Below, piece by piece: positions 20,640-31,029 of a DNA stretch of 64,000 bases (position 1 is the stretch's first letter; every line of letters begins with the position of its first letter). A program made the translations under genes and the position numbers. The stretch is taken from positions 3,515 through 67,514 of the forward strand of contig CAUYUJ010014557.1 in the NCBI GenBank assembly GCA_963575745.1. Direction: 5' to 3'. The notes beneath the pieces were generated by a model. That model saw only the letters and a list, made by a program, of their open reading frames with translations, searched no databases and had not been told where the DNA came from. The stretch is from Prorocentrum cordatum (taxonomy: Eukaryota; Sar; Dinophyceae; Prorocentrales; Prorocentraceae).

Positions 20640-22545
20640 GGCGGGACACGTGTTGTTTCGCCTTCGTCCTTGCGCCATCGCCTGCCGAAGTTACCCACGC
20701 TGGAGGGCCGAGCGTTCGGTGACGGCACGATCACCGTGGAGCTCCATGTCATCGACCGACGCAGAGGATAGGAGCGAGCCAGTGCACAGCACAAGGAGCT
20801 ATCACCGCGCCTGCCGAGCCAGACTCGCCAAAGGGCGGGCGTGGATCAGGGGGGTCCTGTATGAAGACCAGGATGCAGTGGCTAAGCTATTCCGAATGGC
20901 GGCGGACAACGGCGCGGTGCTCCCACCCCCACTTTTCCCGCCGACCCACGGCATCCCGAGACGAGGATATGGCAAGATGTGGTCTGGTCGCTCGGACGTG
21001 GTTCTCCGACACGTGGACGCTGCTCGAGTCGACGCCCCCGCTCTGCAGGGCACCATGCTCCCCATTGAGCACCAGTGGGAGAGCCCCGGCTACATTATCA
21101 CGCCTTCGCCACGTTTTGGTCCCCACCTGAAGGGTGGCGTAGCCATTGCGGTATACAACGCACGCCACACATTGACTTCTACGTCCTCTGTGGCTACGCC
21201 CCCGCCGACAAGCTCCAGGCACGGCCCATCACGACGGCTGTCCACGCAGCGTGCCGTTGCGACAAGGATGAGTACTTCGGCAATGTGCGTCGAGCCGCGT
21301 GCTGCACCCCCTCGCGATGCGCAGTTGCATTGGCCCTGGATGGCGATGGCAGCATGGCGCCGTCATTACCTACAGTGAGACACGCTAGCTCACGGAGCAA
21401 GTACCGACCACAGTGGGCCGACATTGAACGACACCTGCATGACATTCTCTCCCAGTGCGGCGTGGGAGCTCCCACCGCCCGTGGACCAGCAGCGGGACGC
21501 AGCGCTACACGGCAAAAACCCGATGGCCAGGGTGCGACGCGGATCGATTCCATCGCCACCGCGCGCAACAAAGTTCCCAGGCTTTCGCACTGAATACCTG
21601 CAGGCTTTGCGTTGGTCAATTGCTGAGGCGGTGGCCCCAGGCAGTGGCGGCCCCGTGACCACCGCCATCTGCGACGCCCTACGTGGCCAGAACCGAGTGC
21701 ACCACGCCATCGCTTCCTTGGGTCAGGATCTTGCGCAGACCCCCCCCGCCGACTACTGCGACTTCCTGGAGATGGCAGTGGCCTCCGCAGCGCGCGACTC
21801 CCTCACGCCTAAGACGGCGCGCCAGTTCTTTGCCTTCTCTGCTGATACGGTCCGCAAAATCAAACAGAAGCAGGAGGCCATCTGGTGGACCTCCAGGCTC
21901 GCCGGCCAACGTGCTCCGCCCGGCGCCCAGCACGGAGAGGGCGTCGCTGAAGGAGATGGTCGAATTCGTTTTCCCACGCGAGGACAGCCACCGCGCCGCC
22001 AACCGCGACGCGTGGTCCTGGAGCTCGACAGCAAGGCCAAGATGACACTGAGCATGGACCGCGCGGCGGCGCCCTACGACTCCCAGGGCATGGCCGCCGA
22101 GGCGGCGGCCGCGGAGGCCAACCAAGCGCACAAGAGGCACCCACAGGGCACGCGCCCCAACGCCCCGCTCAGCGCGGCCCAGTACCACCTGCAGTTGACA
22201 CCCCGAGGGCACGGAGCTGCCCTGAAGGAAGACAAGACCGAGAGCGACCAGCAGCAGGTCATGATGGCCTCGAAGGCGGTGGTCACTACTGGCGAGAAGG
22301 CCCCTCTGAAGCACCCGTTCCAGGCGTCACGCTGCTCCGTGGTAGTCCGCCAGGACAGAGAGAAGGAGGGTAAGGGCTGCTGGATCGTAGCGGCCGTCCG
22401 CCACCGTGAGCTGATCGAGTCCACCCGCACCCCCTGCCTGGCTGGTTCCGTAGTGGCAGAAGCCTGCGGGCATCCAGACCGACGGCGATCATGCCCCTCG
22501 CTTCAAGCCGCCAAGAAAGTCGAGGCAAAGGGAGAGAAAAAATGA
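20640..22545 (+). pseudogene. LINE endonuclease / linker relic
   Basis: Three successive plus-strand frames give protein-like segments. The most diagnostic is ATRIDSIATARN (about 21535-21570), which resembles the RID motif near the end of apurinic-type endonucleases of non-LTR retrotransposons. Upstream DFYVLCGYAPADKLQARP (about 21170-21225) fits the beta-strand core of that fold. Downstream, in another frame, FRTEYLQALRWSIAEAVAPG and QKQEAIWWTSRLAG resemble the linker before the reverse transcriptase. No RT catalytic motif is present, so it is truncated and frameshifted. Class is inferred. Confidence 0.5.
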
Positions 22546-22559
22546 ACTTGTAACAGATG

Positions 22560-23525
22560 ATGGGTATACTCTTTCGGTGGGGCCCCTTGATTCGTTTCGC
22601 GCGCCAGTCTGCCTTTCGCTGATGCAGCTGCCCTGTTGTGCATGGTTTTTTCTTGGCTCGTCGGGGCCACTGCGTTCTGTTAAGTGCCGACAGTCCGTCG
22701 CCACCAGTCGCGCGACCAGAGGGTTGTCTGTCCGGCGGCGTGTCCATCAGGGGATGGACGCCTCGCGCGATGTGTCTGAGTACGCACGCGTGCGCAGGCC
22801 TCCCTTGGGTCGGCCTTATGGGAGCTCGCGAGACCTCTTGATTTGGGGTTGCCGTCGTACAAAAAGCGTGTTCGGGGAGCGAGATGCAAGATTGACGTTC
22901 TGTTTGAATATGCCGCACATCTAAAATATGCAATCATACACCGTGGCCGATCGCACGGGGATGAATCAGAACGGAGCCCTCGTTTGAGGCATTTGTTGGG
23001 GGACATCCTCACAACAATGAGTTGTTCACAATATCGCCGTGAAACAAAACAAGCGTTCGTTCCGCTCGAGACATCCTCCAACATATGGAAGTCGCGAATG
23101 CCGACAATCTGCAAACAATGAGCGTTTCGCCTGAGACATGCAACACGCATGATATATACAGGGCTTGTGCAGCGCCTCTCATGTTAAGAAGGACGCTCTC
23201 TCGATACATTCCCAAACAATTAGCACCAGCACGGCAGGCCAACATTGTCGTATGATTCCACGTTGTCTCTAAAAGTGCCGATGTTACGCGGGACGCCCTC
23301 ACAACATTCATATGTTCGCAACGTCGCATTGGTATCGTTATTCGATGCGTTCGAATACGAAGCAACAAGGTCCCAAAAAGGGCCCCAGGATTGATCCAAG
23401 CGCGCCCTGAGGATTCCCGATGATGACGAGCTCGCGAGGGACATCTTCAAACAAACCAGATATGACAGCATAAGTTCGAACAACGATCCTGTCGGACATC
23501 GTCTTGGCATCATCCCCGATAGGCC
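22560..23525. other. Less GC-rich stretch with degenerate repeats
   Basis: Weak copies of GGGACATCCTCACAACAAT and GTTCGCAACGTCGC-like blocks recur at about 23005, 23070, 23290 and 23440. No gene is recognised. Confidence 0.4.
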
Positions 23526-23527
23526 TC

Positions 23528-23672
23528 ACGGCGGGAGCACGGCAGACCAACACGGCAGACCGTGACAGCGTGGCAGAGCAGCACGACAGGTCAGAGCACG
23601 GCAGATCAGGAGCACGGCAGACCAACACGGCTGACCACATGAGCACGGCGGAGCAGCGCGGCAGACCCCGTG
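23528..23672 (+). repeat. GAGCACGGCAGACC minisatellite
   Basis: GAGCACGGCAGACCAACACGG recurs with small changes (about 13-27-bp units) up to the spliced-leader-like stretch. Confidence 0.8.
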
Positions 23673-23690
23673 TAGCCATTTTGGTTGAAG
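23672..23690 (+). other. Possible spliced-leader relic
   Basis: GTAGCCATTTTGGTTGAAG matches positions 3-21 of the dinoflagellate trans-spliced leader (CCGTAGCCATTTTGGCTCAAG) at 17 of 19 bases, including 13 in a row. Relic leaders in the genome are known in dinoflagellates as marks of mRNAs that were reverse-transcribed and re-inserted. The downstream 23691-23955 sequence is a diverged repeat with no recognised gene. Chance is unlikely but not excluded. Confidence 0.45.
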
Positions 23691-23749
23691 CCCACTTGAG
23701 CGTGCCGCGCCGTAGCTCCCCCAAGTTGGTGTCGAGGGCGGCCTTGCCA

Positions 23750-23958
23750 GGAAGCTGCGAGGTCTACTCCGGGTTTGTTCACTGCCCGACCCCGCCGTGC
23801 CTCCCAGGATCCCACGAAAGTGGCGACAATTGCGCAGTTCGCGGCCCCCCAGGGAGCTGCGAGGTCTAGTCTGGATCCGTTTAGTTCCCGATTCTGACGT
23901 GCCTCGCTGGAGCCCACGAAAGTGGCGACAGCTGCGCAGATCGCAGCCCCCTAAGGAG
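23750..23958 (+). repeat. Two tandem units of about 102 bp
   Basis: GAAGCTGCGAGGTCTA, CCCACGAAAGTGGCGACA and AGCCCCC-like blocks occur twice in the same order with about 80 percent similarity by eye. Confidence 0.75.
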
Positions 23959-24419
23959 CTGCACAGGAGGAGGCAAGAGGAGGAGGTAGGAGGAGAGGGG
24001 AGGAAGAGGAGAAGGACAGGAGGAGGAGGAGGAAGAGGAGGAGGAGGAGGAACCCGTTTCTTTCTTGTTTGGGGCATGGCGGGCGTCATGGCCCCCGCCC
24101 CCCCCCCGTATGACGCAACGCTCCCCCCCCCAATGCGCTCTGGGCACTGCCGCCGTGCGCAGTGGTATCCGCATAGGTGTCCGCGTAGGAATCCGCAGAG
24201 GAGTCTGGTCCGCAGTCGTCGTCGTCGCTCGTCGCTCGTCGCTCATCGTCGTCGTGCGCGCGGACGCGGCTGGAGCCTGTTTTTTTTTTTGCGGGCCGAT
24301 GACGGCAATCATGTGGGGGGGGAAGGGGGGTCGATGACGTCACGTTTCGCGCCAGCGGCGTCTGGGAATGCTTAAGAATGACGGAGGACGGGTGGCACCA
24401 GCATGCAGGTGGCAGGTGG

Positions 24420-24715
24420 CGATCTGCGCCACAATGCTTGTGTACACCACAGTGCTTGTGGGCACCACAGCGCCTGTGTACACCACACCGCCTACGTACA
24501 CCATAGCAGCCGCGTGCAACACAGCGTCAGTTTGTGCCACCGTGCCTGCGGGCACAACAGCTCTTGTGTACACCACAGCGCCTGCGTACACCACATCAGC
24601 CGTGCGCAACACAGCATCAGTGTACACCACAATGCCTGCGTGCATTGCAGTGCCTGTATACACCACGGCGCCTGTGTGCACCACAGGAACCCTGTGCAAC
24701 ACAGCACCAGTGTTG
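24420..24715 (+). repeat. CACCACAGCGCCTGTGTA minisatellite, left arm
   Basis: About 12 units of roughly 24 bases with GTACACCACAGCGCCTG as core. Confidence 0.85.
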
Positions 24716-25189
24716 CATATAGAATGTTGGAAAAAATCCGTATGACAAAATGGAGCGCTTGTGGATTCCACAGAAAACAATAGAAAATAATCCTTATGGA
24801 CAAAGGAGCGTCGCTGGAATCTACGAGTCCTCCCGAGTCCGCCCGCATCATCGTAACTCTTCCCATCTGCGTCCAGGAGGCTCCAGCTGAATTGGCCGTC
24901 CGAGAATCAAGTGGAACGATTCAATAGACCGTTCTGCGGTGTTCGTTGAGATGCGCACGTGCGCTGTAGCGCCAACCCGCACGACAGGGGGCAACGAGGA
25001 TGTGGAGGAGGAGGAGGAGGATGAAGAGGAGGAGGAGAAGGATGAGGAGGAGGTGGAGGTGGAGGATGAGGGAGGAGGGAAGAACGTCGCATTCGCTGAT
25101 CAGCAATTTCTCCGCGTGGCGTTTAGGTGTCCGCAGCAGATCCTCACGTACATGCTCCTTCTACGTGGCCTATGCACGCAGGCAGTGTG

Positions 25190-25470
25190 GTGTACACTAG
25201 CGCTGCGTTGCACGCGGATGCTGTGGTGTAGACAGGTGCTGTGGCGTGCACAGGCGCTGCGGTGCACGCAAGCATTGTGGTGTACACAGGCGCTGTGTTG
25301 CACATCGTTGATGCGGTGTACACACGTACACCGGCGATGTAGTGTACGCAAGCACTGCGGTGTACACAGGCGTTGCGTTGCACACGGTTGTTGCGGTGTA
25401 CGCAGGCGTTGTGGTGTACACGCGCGTCGTGGTGCACCCGCGCGTTGTGGTGTACACAGGCGCAGTGGGC
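25190..25470 (-). repeat. Same minisatellite in opposite orientation, right arm
   Basis: Units built on CAGGCGCTGTGGTGTACAC, the reverse complement of the left-arm unit. The two arrays could pair as a long hairpin. Confidence 0.85.
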
Positions 25471-25849
25471 CAGATCGCCACCTACATGTTGCTCGCGTCG
25501 TCGTCGTCGCTGTCGCTCGTCGCGTCGTGCACGCGGGCGCGGCTGTGGTGCCGGAGCCATACGGCGGGGGGGGGGGGGGGGGGCGTTATGTCATACCCCC
25601 TTTCCGCCCCCCCCCCCCTGATGCCCGTCATCGCCGAACATAAAGAAACGCGCTCGAAGAGGAGGAGGGGAGGACGTGTGCGACCGCAGTGTTCTATTCA
25701 AAACGAGAACCAACGCAGGAGGGCTGGGAAAACAAAACGCCCGAGATCTGGGTCTGGTCCTGGCTCGGGCGCTGCACCTCCAGGGCCCTCCATGGATCAG
25801 CGCCGAACTCACCCTCCCCCCGCCCCCCGGGTGTCGTTTAGGAGCCTCT

Positions 25850-26062
25850 CAGAGCTTCTTTTCGGCATCCTGGGAGCCTCCTAGGGCACTCTGAGGCTGT
25901 GTCGGGTGCCCCTTCGGCCGTGTGGAGGCGGTCCGGGGCCGTCTGGGAGTTGTCTGGGGCCGTCTAGGGCGTCTCTGGGGCAGTCTGGGCACCGTCTGGG
26001 GGTCGCCTAGGGCCGTCCTGGGACGCTCTTGAGGCTGTCTTGGACGGCCGCGCCTGCCCGAT
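25850..26062. repeat. Repeat U copy 2
   Basis: Degenerate GGGGCCGTCTGGGAG and GGCCGTCTAGGGC-like units, related to 19985-20345. The 26062-26330 sequence after it is GC-rich with no recognised gene. Confidence 0.55.
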
Positions 26063-26329
26063 GGTGGTCCTGTCCTGGTGTCGCCTTGCCCCCCGCAGCC
26101 GCTCCCCCCCCCCGGCTGCCAGCTGCAGGCCGGGCGGCCCCCATCGCCCGCAGCCTCCCCCGCCAATGGCGCCCGCGGGGCCCCGCCGCCTGGAGGCGCG
26201 GTGAGCTCCCGCCGCGGAGGCACGCGCGCGCGGCCGCGGCGGCGAGGCGGCGCGCCGGGGGCCGATGGCCCGCGGCGGGGGGCCCGGCCGCGGGGAGGCC
26301 CAGCAGGCCGAAGACGGGGTCGGGCCTCC

Positions 26330-26455
26330 TCCGCCCCCTCCTCCTCCCCCTCCTCGTCCTCCTCCTCCTCCCCTTCCTCCTCCTCCTCCCCCTCCTCCCC
26401 TCCTCCTCCTCCTCCTCCTCCTCCTCCTCCTCCTCCTCCTCCTCCTCCTCTGGGA
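26330..26455. repeat. TCC tract
   Basis: About 125 bases of (TCC)n. Confidence 0.95.
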
Positions 26456-26479
26456 GGTTGAATTCTGATTCTGCCCCGG

Positions 26480-26575
26480 TCCGAAATCCGGCCCAATCCG
26501 GCTCAGTCCCGCCGCATCCCGCCTTCATCCGGCTCAACCCCGCTGAATCCGGCTCAATGCCGCTCAATCCGAGGC
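26480..26575 (+). repeat. CCGGCTCAATCC minisatellite
   Basis: Seven or so degenerate 11-14-bp units based on CCGGCTCAATCC. The 26600-27485 stretch after it has only G-run/C-run inverted blocks (27010-27160) and no recognised gene. Confidence 0.7.
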
Positions 26576-27486
26576 CCTTTCTGGCGTAACGGCCCCGCAA
26601 TGGGGCTTAATCCTCTTTAATCTTTCCGACGAAAACCTCACAGCAGTTGCCCCCTCTAACCCAGGTGGGGTCCGAGTAGAGGGGTCGGAGGATCGCGCCG
26701 CGTCGCCGATGCATAGCCGGTGCGGCTCGATATGGCGCCCGATTTCTCTCCGCGCCAGCGTCGCCGAGGCACCGCCGACGTCGCGTCGCTGCATCGCCGA
26801 GGCAGCGGGCCGTCGGGCCGAAGCGGGGGCAGCAGGGGCCAAGGTCCCGCAGCAGGGAGCCTGGCAGTGGTGATGGATGAATCCCCGCCTCGGACACTGG
26901 TTTTTTCTGACCTCCCTTGGCCCGCAACCCAGATCCCCGAGGCCATACTTCTCTTAAATGCGGGCCCCCAGAGGTCTGAGGGAGCGCGATCTACCGTCGC
27001 TTGAGTGGAAAAGTCCCGCCCCCCCAACGGGAAACAGGGGGGGGGGAAGTCCCCCTTCCCTTCCCCGGGAACCGGAAGGGGGGAGTCGCACCCCTCCCCG
27101 GAAACCAAGGGAACAGGGGGTTGCAGAACCCCCTTTTTCTCCTCTGGCACTGCCCCCCCCCCCTGGACACCACCGACCTTTCACATAACCGATCCCCATC
27201 CCCCATGGTCAGAGCAACAATGTTCGGGTTGGGAAGATCGGGCTGGGAGACCTGGTCAGGTCATCCGTATCGCTGCGTATGCTGAATGTGCTTCTCACGC
27301 GCTCGTGCCCCATATCTTCCCCACCCCCTCCTCCCAACACGATGCTGCTTCTCAAATGGGCCGGAGTGCCACACTCCCACCAGCTCGACCCCCAGGTTGG
27401 GAGAGGCCCCGACCCGGAGGGAGAAGCGCACGTCCCCACCTGAGGGCGCAAGGACTGCCGGTGGGGCCCCGGCCATGCCAGTGTTG

Positions 27487-27650
27487 CGTCGGGCACGTCC
27501 CGCCACAGGAGGAAGACTCAAAACGAGTCAGAACATAGCCTGTGGACGAACATGTTTTAGCATTTTCGTTTCACCATTCTTGAATACGTGTTTGAGCATG
27601 TATGATGCTTCCCCAAAAATCTGCCTGTAGGGGGACATGCCCGACCTGCT
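27487..27650 (+). mobile_element. Element B copy 2
   Basis: Left end CGTCGGGCACGTCCC then ACAGGAGG; right end CTGCCTGTAGGGGGACATGC then CCGACC. The interior (CTGTGGACGA, TTGAGCAT) matches the composite copy at 63331. No duplicated target is clear. Confidence 0.8.
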
Positions 27651-27719
27651 GGTTGGTGTCACAGCGTCAGCCCCAGGAGCAACGACTCGCGTCAACCCCG
27701 GGACCGGCTCTTCGCCGCG

Positions 27720-27980
27720 AGCCGTTGCTACAGACGGCCCCGGGGGGGCCTGGCGAGGGCGCCCCCGGAGGCCGAAGATGGGAAAGACCATCCGTCGCGA
27801 CGTTTTCAAGACGCGGGGGGGGGGGGCGGCGCCGCGCCGCCCCAGTGGGGGGAAGCGCGAGGGCGCCGTCCTTCTGAGAGGGCTCGGAAGTCCTTCTGAG
27901 AAGGCTCGTTGCTATAGACGGCCCCGGGGGGGCCCGTCGAGGGCGCCCCGAGAGGCCGAAGAGGGGAAAGACCACCCGTC
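27720..27980 (+). repeat. Duplicated GTTGCTACAGACGGCCCCGG block
   Basis: A roughly 70-base block beginning GTTGCTACAGACGGCCCCG and ending GAAAGACCATCCGTCGCGA stands at about 27723 and about 27908. Between the copies lies an L-like fragment (GCGAGGGCGCCGTCCTTC, AAGGCTCG). Confidence 0.75.
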
Positions 27981-27985
27981 GCGAT

Positions 27986-28152
27986 TCAGGAGGGGAAAAG
28001 CACACACAGACACAATTCACCGTGGATCCCCAGGAAAAGATGGGAAAACATGGGAAGTGGGGGGGCAGACGAAAACCCAGAAAAAAACATGGGGAAGTGT
28101 GGGGAATCCGGTTCTGTGTGTCTGTTTCTTGGTGTGTCCCAGGGCCCCTTCA
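27986..28152 (+). mobile_element. Element C copy 2 with exact 5-bp TSD
   Basis: Begins TCAGGAGGGGAAAAGCACAC and ends GTCCCAGGGCCCCTTCA. GCGAT flanks it exactly (27981-27985, 28153-28157). Confidence 0.9.
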
Positions 28153-28157
28153 GCGAT

Positions 28158-28392
28158 GTTTTTTCACGAGGCGAGGGGGGGGGGGCGGCGGCGCGCCCAA
28201 GGGGGGAAGAGCGAGGAGGGTGCCGCCCTTCTGAGGAGGCTCGGAAGTCCTCCGACCTGCTGAGAAGTTGTCTAAGCCTTCCCCGCAGGCGCAGGAAACC
28301 TCCCGCAGGGCGCGAGGGCTTCTGAGAGGCCCCGCCGCCGTCTGAGAAGGCCTTCTCCTTCTCGCTTCCCCCCCCTCGCTCGCCGCCGAGGG
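28158..28392 (+). mobile_element. Element L copy 2
   Basis: Carries GAGGCTCGGAAGTCCTC, CTGCTGAGAAGTTG, GTCTAAGCC and CTGAGAAGGCCTTCTCC in the same order as 50210-50408. It ends in the C-rich CCCCCTCGCTCGCCGCC arm. Confidence 0.75.
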
Positions 28393-28439
28393 GGGGGGGG
28401 CTGGGGGGATGGGCATCGGCGAAACGATACTCGCCACTC

Positions 28440-28540
28440 GAGGGGGCCCGCGGTGGCGTGCCCGTCCCGTGGCACGTGGCGGACTACGCGGCCAAGCTGG
28501 GCCTCCTGCTGTGCCTCGGCTGCGAGGCTCCGAGGAGGCA
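28440..28540 (+). CDS. Possible orphan exon
   Basis: An open segment reads VPVPWHVADYAAKLG then LLLCLGCEA, partly hydrophobic and protein-like. It lies between L copy 2 and a later A copy. No family, start or splice sites can be fixed. Confidence 0.2.
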
Positions 28541-28609
28541 GGGAGTGAGGGAGCGAGGATTGACCGGGGGCGGAGGGAGGGGGGGGGGAAAGAACAACAA
28601 CTGCAGAAA

Positions 28610-28830
28610 CACAAATTCTCGGAAGGCCGCGCGGATTTCCTCATCCTCCTCCTCCTCCTCCTCCTCCTCCTCCTCCTCCTCCTCCTCCTCCTCCTCCTTC
28701 TGGAGGAGGAGGAGGATGGAGGAGGAGGGAGGAGGAGAGGAGAGGAGAGGAGGAGGATCGGCGCTGGAGCCCGCGGGCGGCGTCTCATGGCGCGCCTTCG
28801 GCGCGCTCCGCGCGCTCCTCCTGTGTGAGA
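28610..28830 (+). mobile_element. Element A copy with TCC/GGA expansion in its left arm
   Basis: The left arm TCTCGGAAGGCCGCGCGGAT is followed by (TCC)n then (GGA)n (28640-28760). The element then resumes with TCGGCGCTGGAGCCC and the CGCGCCTTCGGCGCGC hairpin. In unexpanded copies these two parts are adjacent (GGATTTCTTGGATCGGCGC), so the microsatellite grew inside the element. Confidence 0.75.
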
Positions 28831-28859
28831 AAAGGGGCAGAGGGCGAAAGGGGAAGAGA

Positions 28860-29059
28860 GGAGGCAGGGGAACAGCGAGGAGGAGGAGGGAGGTCGGAGG
28901 TGGAGGAGGAGGAGGACGGAGGAGGAGGAGGAGGAGGAGGAGGAGGAGGAGGAGGAGCAGGAGATGGAGGAGGAGGAGGAGGAGGAGGAGGAGGAGGAGG
29001 AGGAGGGAGGACGGAGATGGGAGGGAGAAGGGAGGGAGGAGGAGATGAGAAGATAAAAG

Positions 29060-29095
<36 letters not shown>

Positions 29096-29100
29096 GGAAG
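28860..29100. repeat. GGA tract ending in (GAC)n
   Basis: (GGA)n to about 29040, then 11 GAC/ACG triplets (29060-29093). Confidence 0.95.
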
Positions 29101-29204
29101 GCGCGTCGGTTGCGCTTCGTCGACCCCGCCGCGATGCCTGCGCAAGCGGCTGCCGAGCACACAGAGGAGTGGAGTTGAAGGAAGGAGGGTGGGTGGAGAA
29201 CAGG

Positions 29205-29300
29205 GAGGAGGAGGAGGAGGAGGAGGAGGAGGAGGAGGAGGAGGAGGAGGAGGAGGAGACGGAGGAGACGGAGGAGACGGAGGAGACGGAGGGAGAGAAG
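29205..29300. repeat. GGA tract with GGAGAC repeats
   Basis: (GGA)n then GGAGACGGAGGAGACGG repeats. 29300-29620 shows nothing recognised. Confidence 0.95.
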
Positions 29301-29624
29301 AGACGCACAGCACGGTGGTCCTCGAGTCGTCACGGGGGAACGGTCTCAACGCCACCGGAGACCCCATGGGCCCGAGCCTGGTGGTCCAAACAGACGGCGG
29401 GAAAATATCTGGGGGGGAGCGCAGCAGTTTTCGTCGTCGTCGTCGTCCGTCGCAGTCTCTGTCAGCGGAAGGCGGTCGTACCAGCCTTGGCACGCACAAG
29501 GGCATCATTTGAGCGGGTCAGCTTACCAAGTAGAGGCAGTCGCGTTTGAGAATGCAGATTGACAGCCCAGTACAGTCCCATCTACGTAGTGTTGCAGGAG
29601 TTCCAAACTGAAGAGAAAATAATG

Positions 29625-30040
29625 GAGGAAGAGGAGGAGGAGATGAAGATGAGAAGATGGGGAGAGGAGGAGGAGAAAGCAGAGAAAATGAGACATGACA
29701 GTGGAGGAGGAAACAGGATGAGGAAGAGAGAGGATGGGGAGGACGAGGAGGAGTGCGAATTGTTCATCTGTGTACTCTCCCCCTCCCTCCTCTCCTCCCC
29801 CTCCTCCTCTCCTCCCCCTCCTCCCCTCCTCCTCCTCCTCCTCCTACTCCATCCTCCTCCCCCTCCTCCTTCCTCCTCCTCCTCCTCCTCCTCCTCCTCC
29901 TCCTCCTCTCCTCCTCCTCCTACTCCTCCTCCTCCTCCTCCTCGTCCCCCCCCCCCTCCCTCTCCTCCTCCTCTCCCCCTCCTCCGCTCTCCTCTCTCGT
30001 CTCTCCTCCTCCTCCCTCGCCTCTCTCCTCCACCCCCTCC
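29625..30040. repeat. GGA run then long TCC tract
   Basis: A short GGA/GATGA region (29625-29750) and a TCC tract (29775-30040) on the same strand form a purine/pyrimidine switch that could fold back. Confidence 0.9.
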
Positions 30041-30044
30041 CCCT

Positions 30045-30168
30045 CGACGCGCGAAGGTGTCCACGCCGGCCGCTGCGGCCGACGACGGCCCCGTGCCGCG
30101 GGGCGCGCTGAGCGCGGCCGCCGGAGACTGGACGCGCCCCGTCGGGGAGTCGCGCCAAGAGCAGGGGC
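30045..30168 (+). CDS. Possible orphan exon
   Basis: Reads KVSTPAAAADDGPVPRGALS then AAAGDWTRPVGES, between a TCC tract and an F-like remnant (AGGGGCAACATCAGGGGG). The family is unknown, and an Ala-rich GC artefact is possible. Confidence 0.2.
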
Positions 30169-30201
30169 AACATCAGGGGGGGGGATAGGCTCAGAGGCTC
30201 G

Positions 30202-30520
30202 GCATCGCTCGGACGTGTGTACGGTAGGTTTGCGTCGTGTCGACCAGCGGCGACCCCAGCGCGGGCGTTCAAGGTTGAACGCCGCCGGCGACCCAGAATC
30301 GATCGATGTTGAATGATCGGACGTTGCGGCAGCGGCCGATCGTTCAAGGTTGAACGATCCCTGCGGTGTCAAAAACCAGCGCTGGGGTCGGCACGACACG
30401 AACCTGTCGTATTTTTCCTTCGGCGAGGACCATCGAGGAGCACCCTTGATCATTTGGCAAAAAAAGACTACGCACGAGACCGAAGGAAAAAACACAGGGA
30501 ATGGACGCCCGAGCGATGGC
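30202..30520 (+). mobile_element. Element D copy interrupted by element E
   Basis: Left end GGCATCGCTCGGACGTG to 30221; body and right end resume at 30410 and close with GCCCGAGCGATGGCC. Confidence 0.85.
30222..30409 (+). mobile_element. Element E copy 2, nested in D, 2-bp TSD
   Basis: Ends CGGTAGGTTTGCGTCGTGTC and GCACGACACGAACCTGTCG. Compared with the uninterrupted D at 30718, the insertion duplicated only TA (30220-30221, 30410-30411). The interior carries two nested hairpins (CGTTCAAGGTTGAACG, CGATCGTTCAAGGTTGAACG). Confidence 0.85.
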
Positions 30521-30717
30521 CGGGAGGGGGATGTGTTCCCAGGCCCCAATGGAGCCAAGAAGACATCGCAACGACCGATGTGTCTCTATGTTCGGCCTCC
30601 CGGTGCCGTTACGGGCCCTCTGGCCCGTCAAACAACGATCCGGGATGAAAAACCGGTCCTGGGGAATGGGTCGAGACTTTTTGCGGGGGCCTGGTTTAGG
30701 GGGGAGGCTCAGAGGCT

Positions 30718-30850
30718 CGGCATCGCTCGGACGTGTGTATTCTTCCTTCGGCGAGGAACATCGAGGAGCACCCTTGATCATTTGGCCAAAAGACCACGCA
30801 CGAGACCGAACAAAAAACACAGGGAATGGACGCCCGAGCGATGGCCGGGA
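30718..30850 (+). mobile_element. Element D copy, uninterrupted
   Basis: GGCATCGCTCGGACGTGTGT through GCCCGAGCGATGGCC with the standard body. Confidence 0.9.
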
Positions 30851-31029
30851 GGGGGATGTGTTCCCAGGCCCCAGTCGAGCCAAGAAGACATCGCAACGAC
30901 CGATGTGTCTTTGTGTTCGGCCTCCCGGTGCCTCTGCGGGGCCTCTGGGCCGTCGGAAAACGAGTCGGGATGAAAAGCCGGTCCTGGGGAATGGGTCGAG
31001 ACTTCCTGCGGGGGCCTGGGTTAGGGGGG

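Larger units (their letters stand above)
24052..25652. mobile_element. 1.6-kb element with inverted ends and inverted internal minisatellites
   Basis: The left end CCCGTTTCTTTCTTGTTTGG, then GGCGGGCGTCATGG and GTATGACGCAACG, is matched in reverse at the right end (CGTTATGTCATAC, ATGCCCGTCATCGCC, ATAAAGAAACG). A second forward copy of this terminal unit lies at about 24290-24350. Inside, GCAGGTGGCGATCTGCGCC (24411) is inverted at 25470-25490. A CACAGCGCCTGTGTACAC minisatellite (24420-24715) is repeated in reverse at 25190-25465. GGA tracts abut the left end and lie within at 24995-25080. No transposase frame is visible. Confidence 0.55.
30190..31022 (+). repeat. Tandem duplication of a D-containing segment
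   Basis: The unit from GGCTCAGAGGCTCGGCATCG to GGGGGCCTGG(G)TTAGGGG occurs twice (about 30189-30705 and 30709-31022). Each copy carries D and the same downstream ATGTGTTCCCAGGCCCC and AAGACATCGCAACGACCG blocks. The first is longer because it holds element E. D has identical flanks in both copies, so the segment was duplicated after D inserted. Confidence 0.9.
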
